Assembly (NCBI RefSeq): GCF_004116405.1
Contig: NZ_SDIC01000004.1
Location: 478,079 to 542,078, forward strand
Reading direction: 5' to 3'
Source: Halegenticoccus tardaugens
GTDB taxonomy: Archaea > Halobacteriota > Halobacteria > Halobacteriales > Haloferacaceae
DNA: 64,000 bases
Part shown: piece by piece, positions 51,480 through 61,018 of the stretch
Layout of the letters: each line of letters begins with the position of its first letter
How positions within the stretch are numbered: position 1 is the first letter of the stretch
Program-made: the position numbers and the translations under genes
The notes under the pieces: model-generated
Databases searched by the model: none
The model's input: only the letters and a program-made list of their open reading frames with translations
What the model was told of the DNA's origin: nothing

Positions 51480-52552
51480 CGTCCGTCGCCCCCGTCCGCC
51501 CGCCCGACGTTCCCGTCCGCCCGTCCGACGTCCCCGTCCACCTTCGCGGCCCGTCGCTCGCGGATCGCCGTCTCGTCGTAGCCCTCGTGGTAGTAGACGC
51601 ACGAGATCTCGTGATCCGGCGATTCGGCGGCCCCCATCGCCGGCTGATCGCCGGTTTCGCACTCCTCGACCGCGTGGGGACACCGCGGGTGGAACCGGCA
51701 GCCCGACGGCGGGTCCCGCGGGTCCGGGAGCGACCCGCCGAGCGGTCGCATCGCGCCGCCGCTGCCGGGGAGGCAGTCGAGAAGCGCCAGCGTGTACGGA
51801 TGGGAGGGATTTTCGAGGACCTCGTACACCGTTCCCCGCTCCATCACCTTTCCGGCGTACATGACGACGACCCTGTCGGCGATCTCCGCGACGACGCCGA
51901 GGTCGTGGGTGATGAGGAGCACGCTCATCCCGAACTCCTCCTGCAGGTCCCGCAAGAGCCGGAGGATCTGCGCCTGGATCGTCACGTCGAGCGCCGTCGT
52001 CGGCTCGTCGGCGATCAGCAGGTCGGGATCGCAGGCGAGCGCCACGGCGATGACGACCCGCTGTTTCATCCCGCCGGAGAACTCGTGGGGGTAGTTGTCG
52101 AACCGCGCGGCGGCGTCGGGGATGCCGACCCGGTCGAGCAGGTCGATCGCCCGCTCGCGGGCCTCGCGTTTTCCCGCGTCGCGGTGCAGCCTGATCGCCT
52201 CGACGATCTGTCTCCCCACCGTGTGCATCGGGTGCAGCGCGCCCTGCGGGTTCTGGAAGACGTGCCCGATCCGACCGCCGCGGTACTCGCGAATCTCGCG
52301 GTCCGAGAGCGACGCGAGGTCGACGCCGTCGAAGACGACCTCGCCTTCGACGATCTCCCCCGGCGGGATCGGGATCAGGCGCGTGATCGATTCGCTGGCG
52401 ACGGTCTTTCCCGACCCCGATTCGCCGACGACGCAGACGGTCTCGCCGCGGCGGACGTCGAAACTCACGCCGTCGACGGCGCGGACCGTCCCGGCGTCGG
52501 TGCGGAAGTGCGTTCGGAGGTTCCTGACCGAGAGGATCGGTTCGTCCCCCAT
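51476..52552 (-). CDS. Peptide-type ABC transporter ATP-binding protein (OppD/DppD-like)
   Basis: 358 aa. Walker [11 protein letters not shown] loop [11 protein letters not shown], signature [15 protein letters not shown], Walker [14 protein letters not shown], and the Opp-type Cys motif [16 protein letters not shown]. The C-terminal end repeats [18 protein letters not shown], encoded by imperfect 21-bp repeats. ATG 52552; GTG 52558 overlapping the permease stop is possible. Confidence 0.92.
   Translation of the reverse strand: MGDEPILSVRNLRTHFRTDAGTVRAVDGVSFDVRRGETVCVVGESGSGKTVASESITRLIPIPPGEIVEGEVVFDGVDLASLSDREIREYRGGRIGHVFQNPQGALHPMHTVGRQIVEAIRLHRDAGKREARERAIDLLDRVGIPDAAARFDNYPHEFSGGMKQRVVIAVALACDPDLLIADEPTTALDVTIQAQILRLLRDLQEEFGMSVLLITHDLGVVAEIADRVVVMYAGKVMERGTVYEVLENPSHPYTLALLDCLPGSGGAMRPLGGSLPDPRDPPSGCRFHPRCPHAVEECETGDQPAMGAAESPDHEISCVYYHEGYDETAIRERRAAKVDGDVGRADGNVGRADGGDGR
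51483..51540. repeat. imperfect 21-bp tandem repeats at the dppD-like 3' end
   Basis: GTCCGCCCGCCCGACGTTCCC-like units occur about two and a half times, encoding [14 protein letters not shown] at the C-terminus of the DppD-like ATPase. In-frame slippage probably produced them. Confidence 0.6.
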
Positions 52553-52554
52553 CG

Positions 52555-53718
52555 TCACACCTCCGACCGCGGATCGAGCGCGTCGCGGAGCGCGTCGCCG
52601 AGGAAGTTGAACGCCAGCACGGTAAAGAACAGGAAGATCCCCGGCACCGTCGAAATCCACCACGCACCGGCGAGTTCGCCCCGACCGTCGGCGATGGTCT
52701 GCCCCCACGAGAACGCCGTGGGGTCGCCGAGGCCGAGGAACGAGAGCCCCGCCTCCGCGAGGATGAGGAACGGAATGGTGAGCGTCGCGGCCGTGATCAC
52801 CGTGTTCGACACGTTCGGGACGACGTGCCGGCGGAGGATCCACGCCTTGCTCGCGCCGGCGTTCTCCGCCGCCTTGATGTACGCCTCCTCGCTTCGCTGG
52901 AGCGCCTCGCTCCTGACGAGCCGCGCGACGCCGCCCCAGCTCAGGAGGCCGAAGATGAGGACCATGAGAAAGAGGCTCCCGCCGTAGAGGTAGACGATCA
53001 GGATGAAGAGGAAGAACGTCGGCACCGTGAGCAGCAGGTCGACGAAGCGCATCGACACCTCATCCACCATCCCGCCGAACAGCGCGGCGCTCGTGCCGAC
53101 CGCGGTCCCGACGACGACGATGATCGCCGTCGCGATGAGCCCGACCTGCATGCTCACCTCCATCCCGAAGACGAGCAGGTGGAGCATGTCGTGGCCCTGC
53201 GCGTTGGTGCCGAAGGGGTACTGCCACGTGCCGCGACACATCCCGCCCGCGACCTCGCCGACGCACGAGGTGGGTACGTCCGCGGCGACGCTCGTGTACA
53301 CCGGCGGCTGTCGTCGCGCGAGGAGATCCAGTTCCGGTTGCGGCAGCACCATCGGGCCGAGCGTCCCGACCGCGAACACGACGAGCAGGTAGCCGAGGCT
53401 GATCACCGCCGCGGTGTTCTTCCTGAACTGCCGCCAGTAGCGTCTCGTCAGCCGCGGATCGTCGTACAGCGGCAGGACGACGTAGAACGCGGAGAGGAGC
53501 AGCGTCAACCAGAACAGCCAGTCCAGCGGCGTGGGATCGCCGAGGAGGGGGAGCGGCCCGCCCACCGCGGTGTCGTAGACGACCCCGAGGGCGAACGCGA
53601 GCGTCGCCGCCGCGAACGCCGTCTGCCGGCGGGAGAACCCCCCGAGATCCGTTTCGAGCGCGTCCCAGTCGACGTTCTCGAACGAGGCGTTTTCGGTGGG
53701 TTCCGGGTCGGCCGCCAT
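52555..53718 (-). CDS. Peptide-type ABC transporter permease (DppC-like)
   Basis: 387 aa, BPD_transp_1 family. EAA loop about EAYIKAAENAGASKAWILRR, followed by HVVPNVSNTVITAATLTIPF and LSFLGLGDPTAFSWGQ. N-terminal region has two added hydrophobic segments before the usual first TM. Overlaps the DppB-like gene by one base (stop/start TGATG type). Confidence 0.93.
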   Translation of the reverse strand: MAADPEPTENASFENVDWDALETDLGGFSRRQTAFAAATLAFALGVVYDTAVGGPLPLLGDPTPLDWLFWLTLLLSAFYVVLPLYDDPRLTRRYWRQFRKNTAAVISLGYLLVVFAVGTLGPMVLPQPELDLLARRQPPVYTSVAADVPTSCVGEVAGGMCRGTWQYPFGTNAQGHDMLHLLVFGMEVSMQVGLIATAIIVVVGTAVGTSAALFGGMVDEVSMRFVDLLLTVPTFFLFILIVYLYGGSLFLMVLIFGLLSWGGVARLVRSEALQRSEEAYIKAAENAGASKAWILRRHVVPNVSNTVITAATLTIPFLILAEAGLSFLGLGDPTAFSWGQTIADGRGELAGAWWISTVPGIFLFFTVLAFNFLGDALRDALDPRSEV

Positions 53719-54689
53719 CAGCGATCACCGTAGTCTATCCGCGGGTCGAGCACCGTGTAGACGATGTCCTGGACGAGGTTGCCGAGGATGGCGACGAACA
53801 CCGGGATCAGCGTCGTGGCGAGCACGAGCGCGGTGTCGTTCTGCGTGATGGCGCGGTAGCTCAACAGCCCGAGCCCGGGGATCTGGAACACCACCTCCGT
53901 CAGGTACGACGCGACGAACAGCAGCCCGAGGATGTCCGCGACGAGGATCGTCGAGATGGGCACCGACGCCGCGCGGAAGATGTGGCGGATGACCCGCCAC
54001 TCGCTCGCGCCCTTCGCGCGCGCCGTCTTGACGAAGTCCGCGTGGACGTACTCCAGCGACTCCGCCCGCGCGTAGCGCATCTGGCTCGCGATCGCGGAGG
54101 TGCTGAGCACGATCACCGGCAACACCAGCTGCTTCGCGTTCGCCAACGTCCAGACGCCGTGGCTCGTGTCGTAGTACGACGGGAGCCACCCGAGATGGAC
54201 GGCGAAAAGCAGGATGAGCATGATGCCGAACCAGAAGTTCGGAACGCTCACGCCGAAGAACGCGAGGAACGTCCCGGCGTAGTCCGCCTTCGTGTACTGG
54301 TGGGTCGCCGAGTACAGCCCGATGCCGATCCCCGCGACGACGGAGAGGACGGTGGCGGGGATCCCGTACATCAGCGAGTACGGATACGCGTCGGCGACCG
54401 CCTGGAGCGCGGGCTGCGAGCGCGTGTGCGACCAGCCCCAGTCGCCGGTGGCCATCCCGACCATGTAGTCCGCGTAGCGTTCGAACAGCGGGCCGTCCGT
54501 TCCGCTGACCCGCTCGTACGTCTCCCGGGCCTCGTCGCCGCTCGCGCCCTCCTGCGCCTGCTGGAAGGCGAACTGCGACTGCTGCGCGTCCGGCGTGACG
54601 GCGAGGAGCCCGAAGGTCAGAGACAGCATGACGAACGTCGCGACCAGGGCCCACGCGACCCGCTGTGCGACGTACCACCCCATGCTCAT
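53718..54689 (-). CDS. Peptide-type ABC transporter permease (DppB-like)
   Basis: 323 aa, BPD_transp_1 family. N-terminal YVAQRVAWALVATFVMLSLT, EAA loop HADFVKTARAKGASEWRVIR, and C-terminal LATTLIPVFVAILGNLVQDI. It pairs with the DppC-like permease to form the pore. 21 bases after the binding-protein stop. Confidence 0.93.
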   Translation of the reverse strand: MSMGWYVAQRVAWALVATFVMLSLTFGLLAVTPDAQQSQFAFQQAQEGASGDEARETYERVSGTDGPLFERYADYMVGMATGDWGWSHTRSQPALQAVADAYPYSLMYGIPATVLSVVAGIGIGLYSATHQYTKADYAGTFLAFFGVSVPNFWFGIMLILLFAVHLGWLPSYYDTSHGVWTLANAKQLVLPVIVLSTSAIASQMRYARAESLEYVHADFVKTARAKGASEWRVIRHIFRAASVPISTILVADILGLLFVASYLTEVVFQIPGLGLLSYRAITQNDTALVLATTLIPVFVAILGNLVQDIVYTVLDPRIDYGDR

Positions 54690-54710
54690 CGTCTCATCCC
54701 CGACGTTCGA

Positions 54711-56531
54711 TCACCGGTCGACGTACTCATGGTCGTCCAGCGCCCCGTCGATCAACCGCTTCGCCTTCGCGTAGCTGTGGCTGTCGCCGACGCCGGTTCG
54801 CGTGACCTTCGAGTCGTCGAACCAGTCGGACCACTCGGGCTGGTAGGTGTGCGCGGGCCGCAGGTACCCGCGGTTGATCTGCTCGGCGATGGCCTTCTTG
54901 TTGATGGCGTACGCGAACGCCTGCCGGACCTCGCGCTTTCGGAGGGGTTCCCAGCCGTTCGCGCGCTGGTTGTACGCGAGGATGGAGATGTACGGGGTGG
55001 GCGACAACGTGACGTTCACGCCGTCCATGTCTTTGAAGTTGTCCGCCTTCTCAGACGGCAGCTCCGCGTAGGTGATCTCGCCGGTTTCGAGCGCGGAAAG
55101 CTGCGTGCTCTCCTCGTTGAACACCTGGTACGCGTAGCGATCGAAGAGCGGCGCGTTCTCGTACCCCTCGATCTCGCGGAGGTAGTAGTCGTCGTTGCGG
55201 ACGGCGCGGAAGCGCGACTCGCGCTCCCACGACTCGTAGGTGTACGGCCCGAGGTTGCCGGTGTACGCGAGCGTCTGCACCTCCCTGTCCTCGTTCAACC
55301 CCTCGCCGTCCCGTTCTTCGACGTAGGGTTCGATCAACTCTTTCGGCATGCAGTACGCGCCCCACATGATGGGTTTCCGGGGGAAGTCCGGGTCCACCTC
55401 GGGCAGGCGCGCCTCGAAGGTTAACTCTCCCGTCTGTTCGACCTCGATCGGCTCCTCGCCGACGAACCAGTCGCCGCGGTTCGTGTCGCCGGCCCAGTTC
55501 TCGTCGGCCTGTCGGACCTCCCGAATGAAGTACACCCAGTCCTCGGCGGTCATCCGCCCGTACGGGTCGCTCCACCGGAGGTTCTCGCGGAGTTTGAACG
55601 CGTACGTCTGGTTGTCCTCGGTGTCGACAGATTCGACCCACCGCGGTTCGATCTCCATGTCGGAGTTCACCGTGTACGCGCCGTCCATCGTCAGTCCGAC
55701 GCGGAGGTCGGACGACGTGTCGCTGATCCGAATGAAGTTGACCGTGGAGGCGTCTGTCGTCTCGCCGGAGATGTACTCGCCCTCCGGCGAGGAACCGTTC
55801 CCCTCGAAGTGCCACTTCTGGGAGTCCCACCCGAAGTTGAAGCCGGGTTCGGTGTGCCGCACGTTCGCGCGGAAGCCGTTGATGTCGTCGCTGAAGCCGA
55901 TCATCCCGAACGGCTGGTCCTCGCTTATGAACCCGAACAGGTCCGCGAACCCCTCCTGTCGCTTCTGCGAGTCGGTTTCCTGACCCAGTTCGTCGATCTC
56001 CGACGCGATGTCGCGGTCGCCGGTGGGGCGGTAGCCGTAGAAGTTGATCGTCGCGCGGTCCGTGTCCCGCTCGTCGATGAAGAAGGACGCGACGGAGGTC
56101 GGCGTCATCGGGTAGGTGTTGAAGCCGATCCCCCAGATCATGTCCCACCGCTCCGGGCTGACGGACTCATCGCGGTTCCCGCCGTTGTACGTCGCGTCGT
56201 CCGCTCCCTCGGGCTTGTTCGACGCGTAGCGGTCGAGGAGCGTGTTGAACGGCGCGGAGTCGAACTCGACGCCGATCCCGATCTCGCCGAGTTCCTGCTT
56301 CATGAACTGGGCGGTCGTCTCGCCGGTTTCGGTGCCGGTGCGATACACGAGCTTCAGCCGCACCGGCTCGTCGTCCGGGCCGACGAGCGTGTTTCCGAGG
56401 TCGTCACCCTCGGAACCGCCCCCGCCGCCCGCGCACCCCGCGAGGCCCGCGACGCCGCCGACGCCGCCGGCCGCGACGAGCTTCATCGCGCCGCGCCTGT
56501 TAGTCGTCCAAGTATTGTCGCCGAGTGGCAT
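54711..56531 (-). CDS. Peptide-type ABC transporter substrate-binding lipoprotein
   Basis: 606 aa, SBP_bac_5 family. Tat signal with twin Arg (12-13) in TNRRGAMKLVAAGG and a lipobox LAGC (Cys33), so it is exported folded and lipid-anchored. The conserved internal blocks WRWSDPYGRM-like (LRWSDPYGRMTAEDWVYFIR) and REVRQAFAYAINKKAI are present. It captures oligopeptides or similar solutes for the four-subunit importer encoded downstream. First gene of the operon. Confidence 0.93.
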   Translation of the reverse strand: MPLGDNTWTTNRRGAMKLVAAGGVGGVAGLAGCAGGGGGSEGDDLGNTLVGPDDEPVRLKLVYRTGTETGETTAQFMKQELGEIGIGVEFDSAPFNTLLDRYASNKPEGADDATYNGGNRDESVSPERWDMIWGIGFNTYPMTPTSVASFFIDERDTDRATINFYGYRPTGDRDIASEIDELGQETDSQKRQEGFADLFGFISEDQPFGMIGFSDDINGFRANVRHTEPGFNFGWDSQKWHFEGNGSSPEGEYISGETTDASTVNFIRISDTSSDLRVGLTMDGAYTVNSDMEIEPRWVESVDTEDNQTYAFKLRENLRWSDPYGRMTAEDWVYFIREVRQADENWAGDTNRGDWFVGEEPIEVEQTGELTFEARLPEVDPDFPRKPIMWGAYCMPKELIEPYVEERDGEGLNEDREVQTLAYTGNLGPYTYESWERESRFRAVRNDDYYLREIEGYENAPLFDRYAYQVFNEESTQLSALETGEITYAELPSEKADNFKDMDGVNVTLSPTPYISILAYNQRANGWEPLRKREVRQAFAYAINKKAIAEQINRGYLRPAHTYQPEWSDWFDDSKVTRTGVGDSHSYAKAKRLIDGALDDHEYVDR

Positions 56532-56708
56532 GATCTCTGTGAACGACTACCAAAACATATAATCTTCGATCGGTGAAGTGTTGTTTTCACCAATGTGACG
56601 GAGAACGCTTGGACAGAATGGAAGGCTCGTCGATGGGTGTCGTTCGTGGATCGAGCGCGGCGGCGTCGAGCCGGACCGGGTTCGGAACCGCCGCGGGACG
56701 GAGAGTCG

Positions 56709-57275
56709 CTACCCGTCGCCGTGTTCGTCGACGATGATCACCTCGCCGTCCTCGACGGTGACGTTGATGAGCGTCTTCACGTCGTAGTCGGTGTCGTCGA
56801 GTTCGTTCGGCCCGGCCTTCTTGATCACCGCGACCACGTCGACGATGTCCGCGCCGATCTTCGAGAGGGCGTCGAGCACCGCCTTCATCGTGCCGCCGGT
56901 GCTGAGCACGTCGTCGAGCACGAGCACGCGATCCCCCTCGCCGACGTCGTTGAGGTACATCTCGCTCTCGGAGTAGCCGGTCTGCTGCGAGAGGGCGACC
57001 TCCCCGTCGAGGCCGTACTGCCGCTTTCGGATGACGACGAGCGGGATGTCGGTCATGAGCGACACCGCGGTCGAGATGTGGATCCCCATCGCGGCGGGCG
57101 TGACGATCTTGTCGACGTTCTCCAGCTCCGCCTTGCGGATGATCTTGATCACGATCTCGCGGAGCAGCCCGGGCTCCAGCATCGGGACCCCGTCGCTGAT
57201 CGGGTGGACGAAATACTCGTACTCTCCTTTCTCGATGATCGGGGCCTCGAGCAGCGAACGCTGCAACTGGTCCAT
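56709..57275 (-). CDS. hpt: Hypoxanthine/guanine-type phosphoribosyltransferase
   Basis: 188 aa. PRPP motif [36 protein letters not shown] and [20 protein letters not shown] are typical of the archaeal HGPRTase-like family related to Apt. It recycles purine bases. ATG at 57275, with a TATA box (CATAAAAGA, 57299-57307, read on the - strand) at leaderless spacing. Confidence 0.9.
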   Translation of the reverse strand: MDQLQRSLLEAPIIEKGEYEYFVHPISDGVPMLEPGLLREIVIKIIRKAELENVDKIVTPAAMGIHISTAVSLMTDIPLVVIRKRQYGLDGEVALSQQTGYSESEMYLNDVGEGDRVLVLDDVLSTGGTMKAVLDALSKIGADIVDVVAVIKKAGPNELDDTDYDVKTLINVTVEDGEVIIVDEHGDG

Positions 57276-57297
57276 GTCGCCCCTACCGGGGGTTCCG

Positions 57298-57308
57298 CAT
57301 AAAAGATG
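57298..57308 (-). promoter_or_regulatory. TATA box for hpt
   Basis: Reading the - strand, ATCTTTTATGC lies about 28 bases upstream of the hpt ATG at 57275, fitting a leaderless transcript. Confidence 0.5.
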
Positions 57309-57419
57309 GCGGTTCGACCCACCCGCGCGGACGCGTGGCACGGGCGGCCACCCGCCGATGGCCGTCCGCCGCGCCGGCCGTCACCGGTCGCTGTCGACGC
57401 GGATCGGACCGTCCGACGC

Positions 57420-59174
57420 TCAGGCGAACAGCAGCAGCGCCACGCCGAGCGTCACGACGACCGCGAGCACGAGCACGCTGGTCCCGATGCCGATCCGGAG
57501 GCTCGTCGGGTTCTCGCCCGTCCCCGCCCGCGCGCCGCCGGTCGCGCGCCGCAGCGCCGCCTCGGGGTTCCGCGCGGCCCACACCGCGCCCGCGCTCGCC
57601 GCGACCACGCCGCGGTCGACGGCAGCGTAGGCGTCGGTGACGCCGCGGACCAGCCCGCGCGTCCCGTAGAAGGCCGCCGGGTTGTACAGCGCGTCGACGT
57701 CGGGGACGCGCCCGACCTTCGAGAGCGGCTTCTTCAGGAGGACGAAGCCGACGACGCCGGCGGCGGCGAGCGCCAGCCCCTCCGCGACGTGGCCGACGGT
57801 GAACGTGACGTAGTCGATGTCGGCCGCGTCGGGCAGGATCGCGAAGAGCGCGTCCGGGAACACCCCGTACGCGACGCAGAGGACGGCGACGGTGACCATC
57901 GCGACCTGCTGGCCGCGGTTCGCGTCCGCGACCGCGCCGTCGTACTCGCCGTGGAAGAAGGCGTAGTACCCGAGCTTGATAAAGGAGAGGAAGGTGCCCA
58001 CGCCCCCGATGAGCAGCAGCCACCAGAGCACGTCGATGTGCTCTTTGTGGGCCGCGGCGATGACCATCCCCTTGCTCACGAAGCCGTTGAAGCCGGGGAA
58101 GCCGGCGATCGAGAGGGCGGCGACGACGAACGCGATCGTCGTCACCGGCATCTCGCGGGCGAGGCCGCCGACGTACTTCAGGCTCTCCTCGCCGGTCCGG
58201 TAGATGACCACGCCGACCGTCATGAAGAGCAGGCTCTTGTAGAGGATGTGGTTGAAGACGTGGCCGAACGCGCCCGCCGTCGCGAGCGCCGAGCCGATGC
58301 CGACGCCCGCGATCATGTAGCCGACCTGCGACTGGATGTGGTACGACAGGAGCCGCCGCATGTCGTTTTGCAGCAGCGCCATCGTCGCCCCGAAGACGGC
58401 CATCGCGCCGCCCATGTAGGCGATCCAGAGGTGGCCCTCCGGGAACGCGCGGTACATCGCGTACACGCCGGTCTTCGTCGTGTAGACGCAGAGGAAGACG
58501 CTGGCGGCGACGTGCGGCCGCGGGTAGGTGTCCGGCAGCCACGCGTGCAGGCCGATGAAGCCGACGTTGACGCCGATGCCGATCGCCGCGAGCACCGCGG
58601 GGACGGCACCGCCGGCGGCGAGCCCCGCCGGCGCGGCGCTGAACAGGAACGACCCGACCGCGGCGTAGTGCCACACGATCGCCCCGAGGACGAGGCTGCC
58701 GCCGACGCCGTGGAGGAGCGCGTAGCGGAACCCCGCGCGGACGGCCTCGCCGCCGTAGTGCCAGACGAGCGCCGTGCTCGTGACGGCCATCAGCTCCCAG
58801 AAGAACACCAGCGTGAGCCAGTCGCCGGCGAACGCCGCGCCGACGCTGGTGCCGACGTACGACAGGGCGTAGGCCGTCTGGACGTTGTCGGCCCGGCTCG
58901 CGTAGGAGTACAGCACCGCGGCCGCGCCGATGAAGCCGAAGATGATCCCCATCAGCCGCGAGAACTGATCGACGTTGAACAGCACGGCGTCGAAGCCGAA
59001 CAGCCGCACCGCGAGGTGCGCGCCCGACGGCGCGAGAACCGACACCGGGACCACGACGAGCGTCGCGAGGACGCCGAGTGCGTGGCCGACCCGCCGCGAC
59101 GCGACCGGCAGGACGAGCGCCGCGACGAGGACGTAGGCAAAGGGCGGCACGGCGCTCAGCGCGTCGACCGCCAT
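57420..59174 (-). CDS. Mrp/Mnh antiporter NuoL/M-like subunit (third D-type copy)
   Basis: 584 aa, proton-conducting transporter family (NuoL/NuoM/NuoN). Conserved helix-7/8 region LHAWLPDTYPRPHVAASVFL, MRRLLSYHIQSQVGYM (broken-helix Lys/His channel region), GFPGFNGFVSKGMVI. C-terminal helical domain added after residue about 470. Part of the Mrp-type Na+/H+ antiporter operon; last gene, start overlaps the preceding stop by one base. Confidence 0.87.
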   Translation of the reverse strand: MAVDALSAVPPFAYVLVAALVLPVASRRVGHALGVLATLVVVPVSVLAPSGAHLAVRLFGFDAVLFNVDQFSRLMGIIFGFIGAAAVLYSYASRADNVQTAYALSYVGTSVGAAFAGDWLTLVFFWELMAVTSTALVWHYGGEAVRAGFRYALLHGVGGSLVLGAIVWHYAAVGSFLFSAAPAGLAAGGAVPAVLAAIGIGVNVGFIGLHAWLPDTYPRPHVAASVFLCVYTTKTGVYAMYRAFPEGHLWIAYMGGAMAVFGATMALLQNDMRRLLSYHIQSQVGYMIAGVGIGSALATAGAFGHVFNHILYKSLLFMTVGVVIYRTGEESLKYVGGLAREMPVTTIAFVVAALSIAGFPGFNGFVSKGMVIAAAHKEHIDVLWWLLLIGGVGTFLSFIKLGYYAFFHGEYDGAVADANRGQQVAMVTVAVLCVAYGVFPDALFAILPDAADIDYVTFTVGHVAEGLALAAAGVVGFVLLKKPLSKVGRVPDVDALYNPAAFYGTRGLVRGVTDAYAAVDRGVVAASAGAVWAARNPEAALRRATGGARAGTGENPTSLRIGIGTSVLVLAVVVTLGVALLLFA

Positions 59175-61018
59175 CAGCCGACCACCCCCGTCGCCGTCGC
59201 ACCCGCGACGATCCGCTCTATCAGCCGCAGGAACACGGCGGCGTGGGGGACGAGCCCCAGCACGACCGATCCGGTGACGGCCGTCAGGATCGGCGCGAGC
59301 ATGAACCAGGTGCTCTCCTCGCCGAGCCAGCCGCGGCGCTCCCAGCCGCCGACCGGCGGGCCGCCGTGGTGCGCGTGCTCGTCGCGGTCCGCGTGCTCGT
59401 CGTTGCGAGCGTGACCGTCGAGGGCGTCACCGTCGGCCGCCTCCGGGCGACCGGCGGCAGCCCCCTCGTCCGGCCGGGCGTGGTCGCTCGGGTTGCGGTC
59501 GACCGCGTACTCGCCCTCCGGTTCGGCGGCTCCCGCCGTCGACTCCGGTCCTCGGGCGTCGACCGAATCGAAGTCGGTCGCGTCGGCGCGTTCGTCGTTC
59601 GCCGCGCCGCGTCGGCCGCCGTCGGCGGCGAACGCGAACCGGCCCCCGATCGGGTTCTCGATGAGCGGCTTGCGGTCGTGTTTGTCCGCCGTCTCGCCCT
59701 CGAAGAACGCCTGGTAGACGATCGGCCAGAAGTACGCGATGTTGAGGACGCCGGAGAGCAACAGCGCGGCCGTGAAGACGAGTTGACCGGCCTCGACGGT
59801 GCCGATGAGGAGGTAGAACTTGCTGACGAACCCCGCGACGAGGGGGATGCCGGCCATCCCGGCCGCCGCGACCGCGAAGGCGGCCATCGTCAGCGGCATC
59901 CGCTTTCCGATGCCGGCCATGTCGCTGATGTCGTCGGTGTGGGTCTCGACGTGGATGATCCCCGCGCAGAAGAACAGGGTGAGCTTCATGAAGGCGTGTG
60001 CGGGGATGTGCAGCAGTCCGCCGACGAGCGCGTCCGGCGCGAGCACGGCCAACCCGAGGACGATGTACGAGAGCTGGCTCACCGTCGAGTAGGCCAGCCG
60101 GCGCTTGAGGTTGTCCTGTCTCAGCGCGATGACGCTCGCGGTCACGAGGGTGAACGCGGCGACGGCGGCCAGCGGGAGGCCGACGCCGAGGTCCGCCACG
60201 GTGACCGGGCCGTACACGTCGAGCACGACGCGGGCGATGCCGAACACGCCGGACTTGACGACCGCCACCGCGTGCAACAGCCCGGAGACGGGCGTCGGGG
60301 CGACCATCGCGTCCGGGAGCCACGAGTGGACCGGCATGAGCGCGGCCTTCACGCCGAAGCCGCCGGCCAGCAGGGCGAAGCCGGCCCGGGCGGCGGTCGG
60401 GTCGGACGCGAGCCCCTCGATGCCGCCGGGGGTGAACGTCACCGTCCCGGTCAGCCAGTAGACGAGCACCGTCCCGGCGAGCACCGCGACGCCGCCGGAG
60501 AAGGTGTACGCGAGGTACTTCCGGCCGGCCGCGCGCGCCTCGGCGGTCTCGTCGTGGGTGACGAGCGGGTACGTGGCCACGGTCAGGAGTTCGTAGAACA
60601 CGAACAGGACGAGCAGGTTCGACGCGAACGCGACGCCGATCGCGGTGGCGACGCTCGCCGCGAAGGAGGCGAAGTAGCGCGTCTGCGCGTGTTCGTGAAG
60701 CCCGCGCATGTAGCCGATGCTGTAGAAGCTGGTGATGACCCACAGGAAGCTCGCGAGCAGGCCGAACAGCATGCCGAGCGCGTCCGCTCGGAGCGCAAAC
60801 TCGACGCCCGGAACGAACTGCCCGAGGTCGGAGACGTACGCGTCCCCGGCGAGCGCCGCCGGGATCATGCTCGCGACGAGCGCGAACGTGGCCACCGCGG
60901 CGAGGATCGTCCAGCCCTCGCGGACGTTCGGCCGTCTGTGCGACGCGACGATGCCGACGACGGCGAGCGCCGGCACCAGCACCGCCGCGAGCGGTCGGAG
61001 AGAGGTGATGTCTGTCAT
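59174..61018 (-). CDS. Mrp/Mnh antiporter NuoL/M-like subunit with His-rich insertion
   Basis: 614 aa from ATG 61018. NuoM/MrpD-type core: VFYELLTVATYPLVTHDETA, LMPVHSWLPDAMVAPTPVSG, LAYSTVSQLSYIVLGLAVLA. After the last core helices an about 100-residue hydrophilic insertion (about 457-556) ends in a His-rich patch (GHARNDEHADRDEHAHHGG), then a terminal membrane helix. Overlaps the preceding D gene (ATGA). Confidence 0.87.
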   Translation of the reverse strand: MTDITSLRPLAAVLVPALAVVGIVASHRRPNVREGWTILAAVATFALVASMIPAALAGDAYVSDLGQFVPGVEFALRADALGMLFGLLASFLWVITSFYSIGYMRGLHEHAQTRYFASFAASVATAIGVAFASNLLVLFVFYELLTVATYPLVTHDETAEARAAGRKYLAYTFSGGVAVLAGTVLVYWLTGTVTFTPGGIEGLASDPTAARAGFALLAGGFGVKAALMPVHSWLPDAMVAPTPVSGLLHAVAVVKSGVFGIARVVLDVYGPVTVADLGVGLPLAAVAAFTLVTASVIALRQDNLKRRLAYSTVSQLSYIVLGLAVLAPDALVGGLLHIPAHAFMKLTLFFCAGIIHVETHTDDISDMAGIGKRMPLTMAAFAVAAAGMAGIPLVAGFVSKFYLLIGTVEAGQLVFTAALLLSGVLNIAYFWPIVYQAFFEGETADKHDRKPLIENPIGGRFAFAADGGRRGAANDERADATDFDSVDARGPESTAGAAEPEGEYAVDRNPSDHARPDEGAAAGRPEAADGDALDGHARNDEHADRDEHAHHGGPPVGGWERRGWLGEESTWFMLAPILTAVTGSVVLGLVPHAAVFLRLIERIVAGATATGVVG

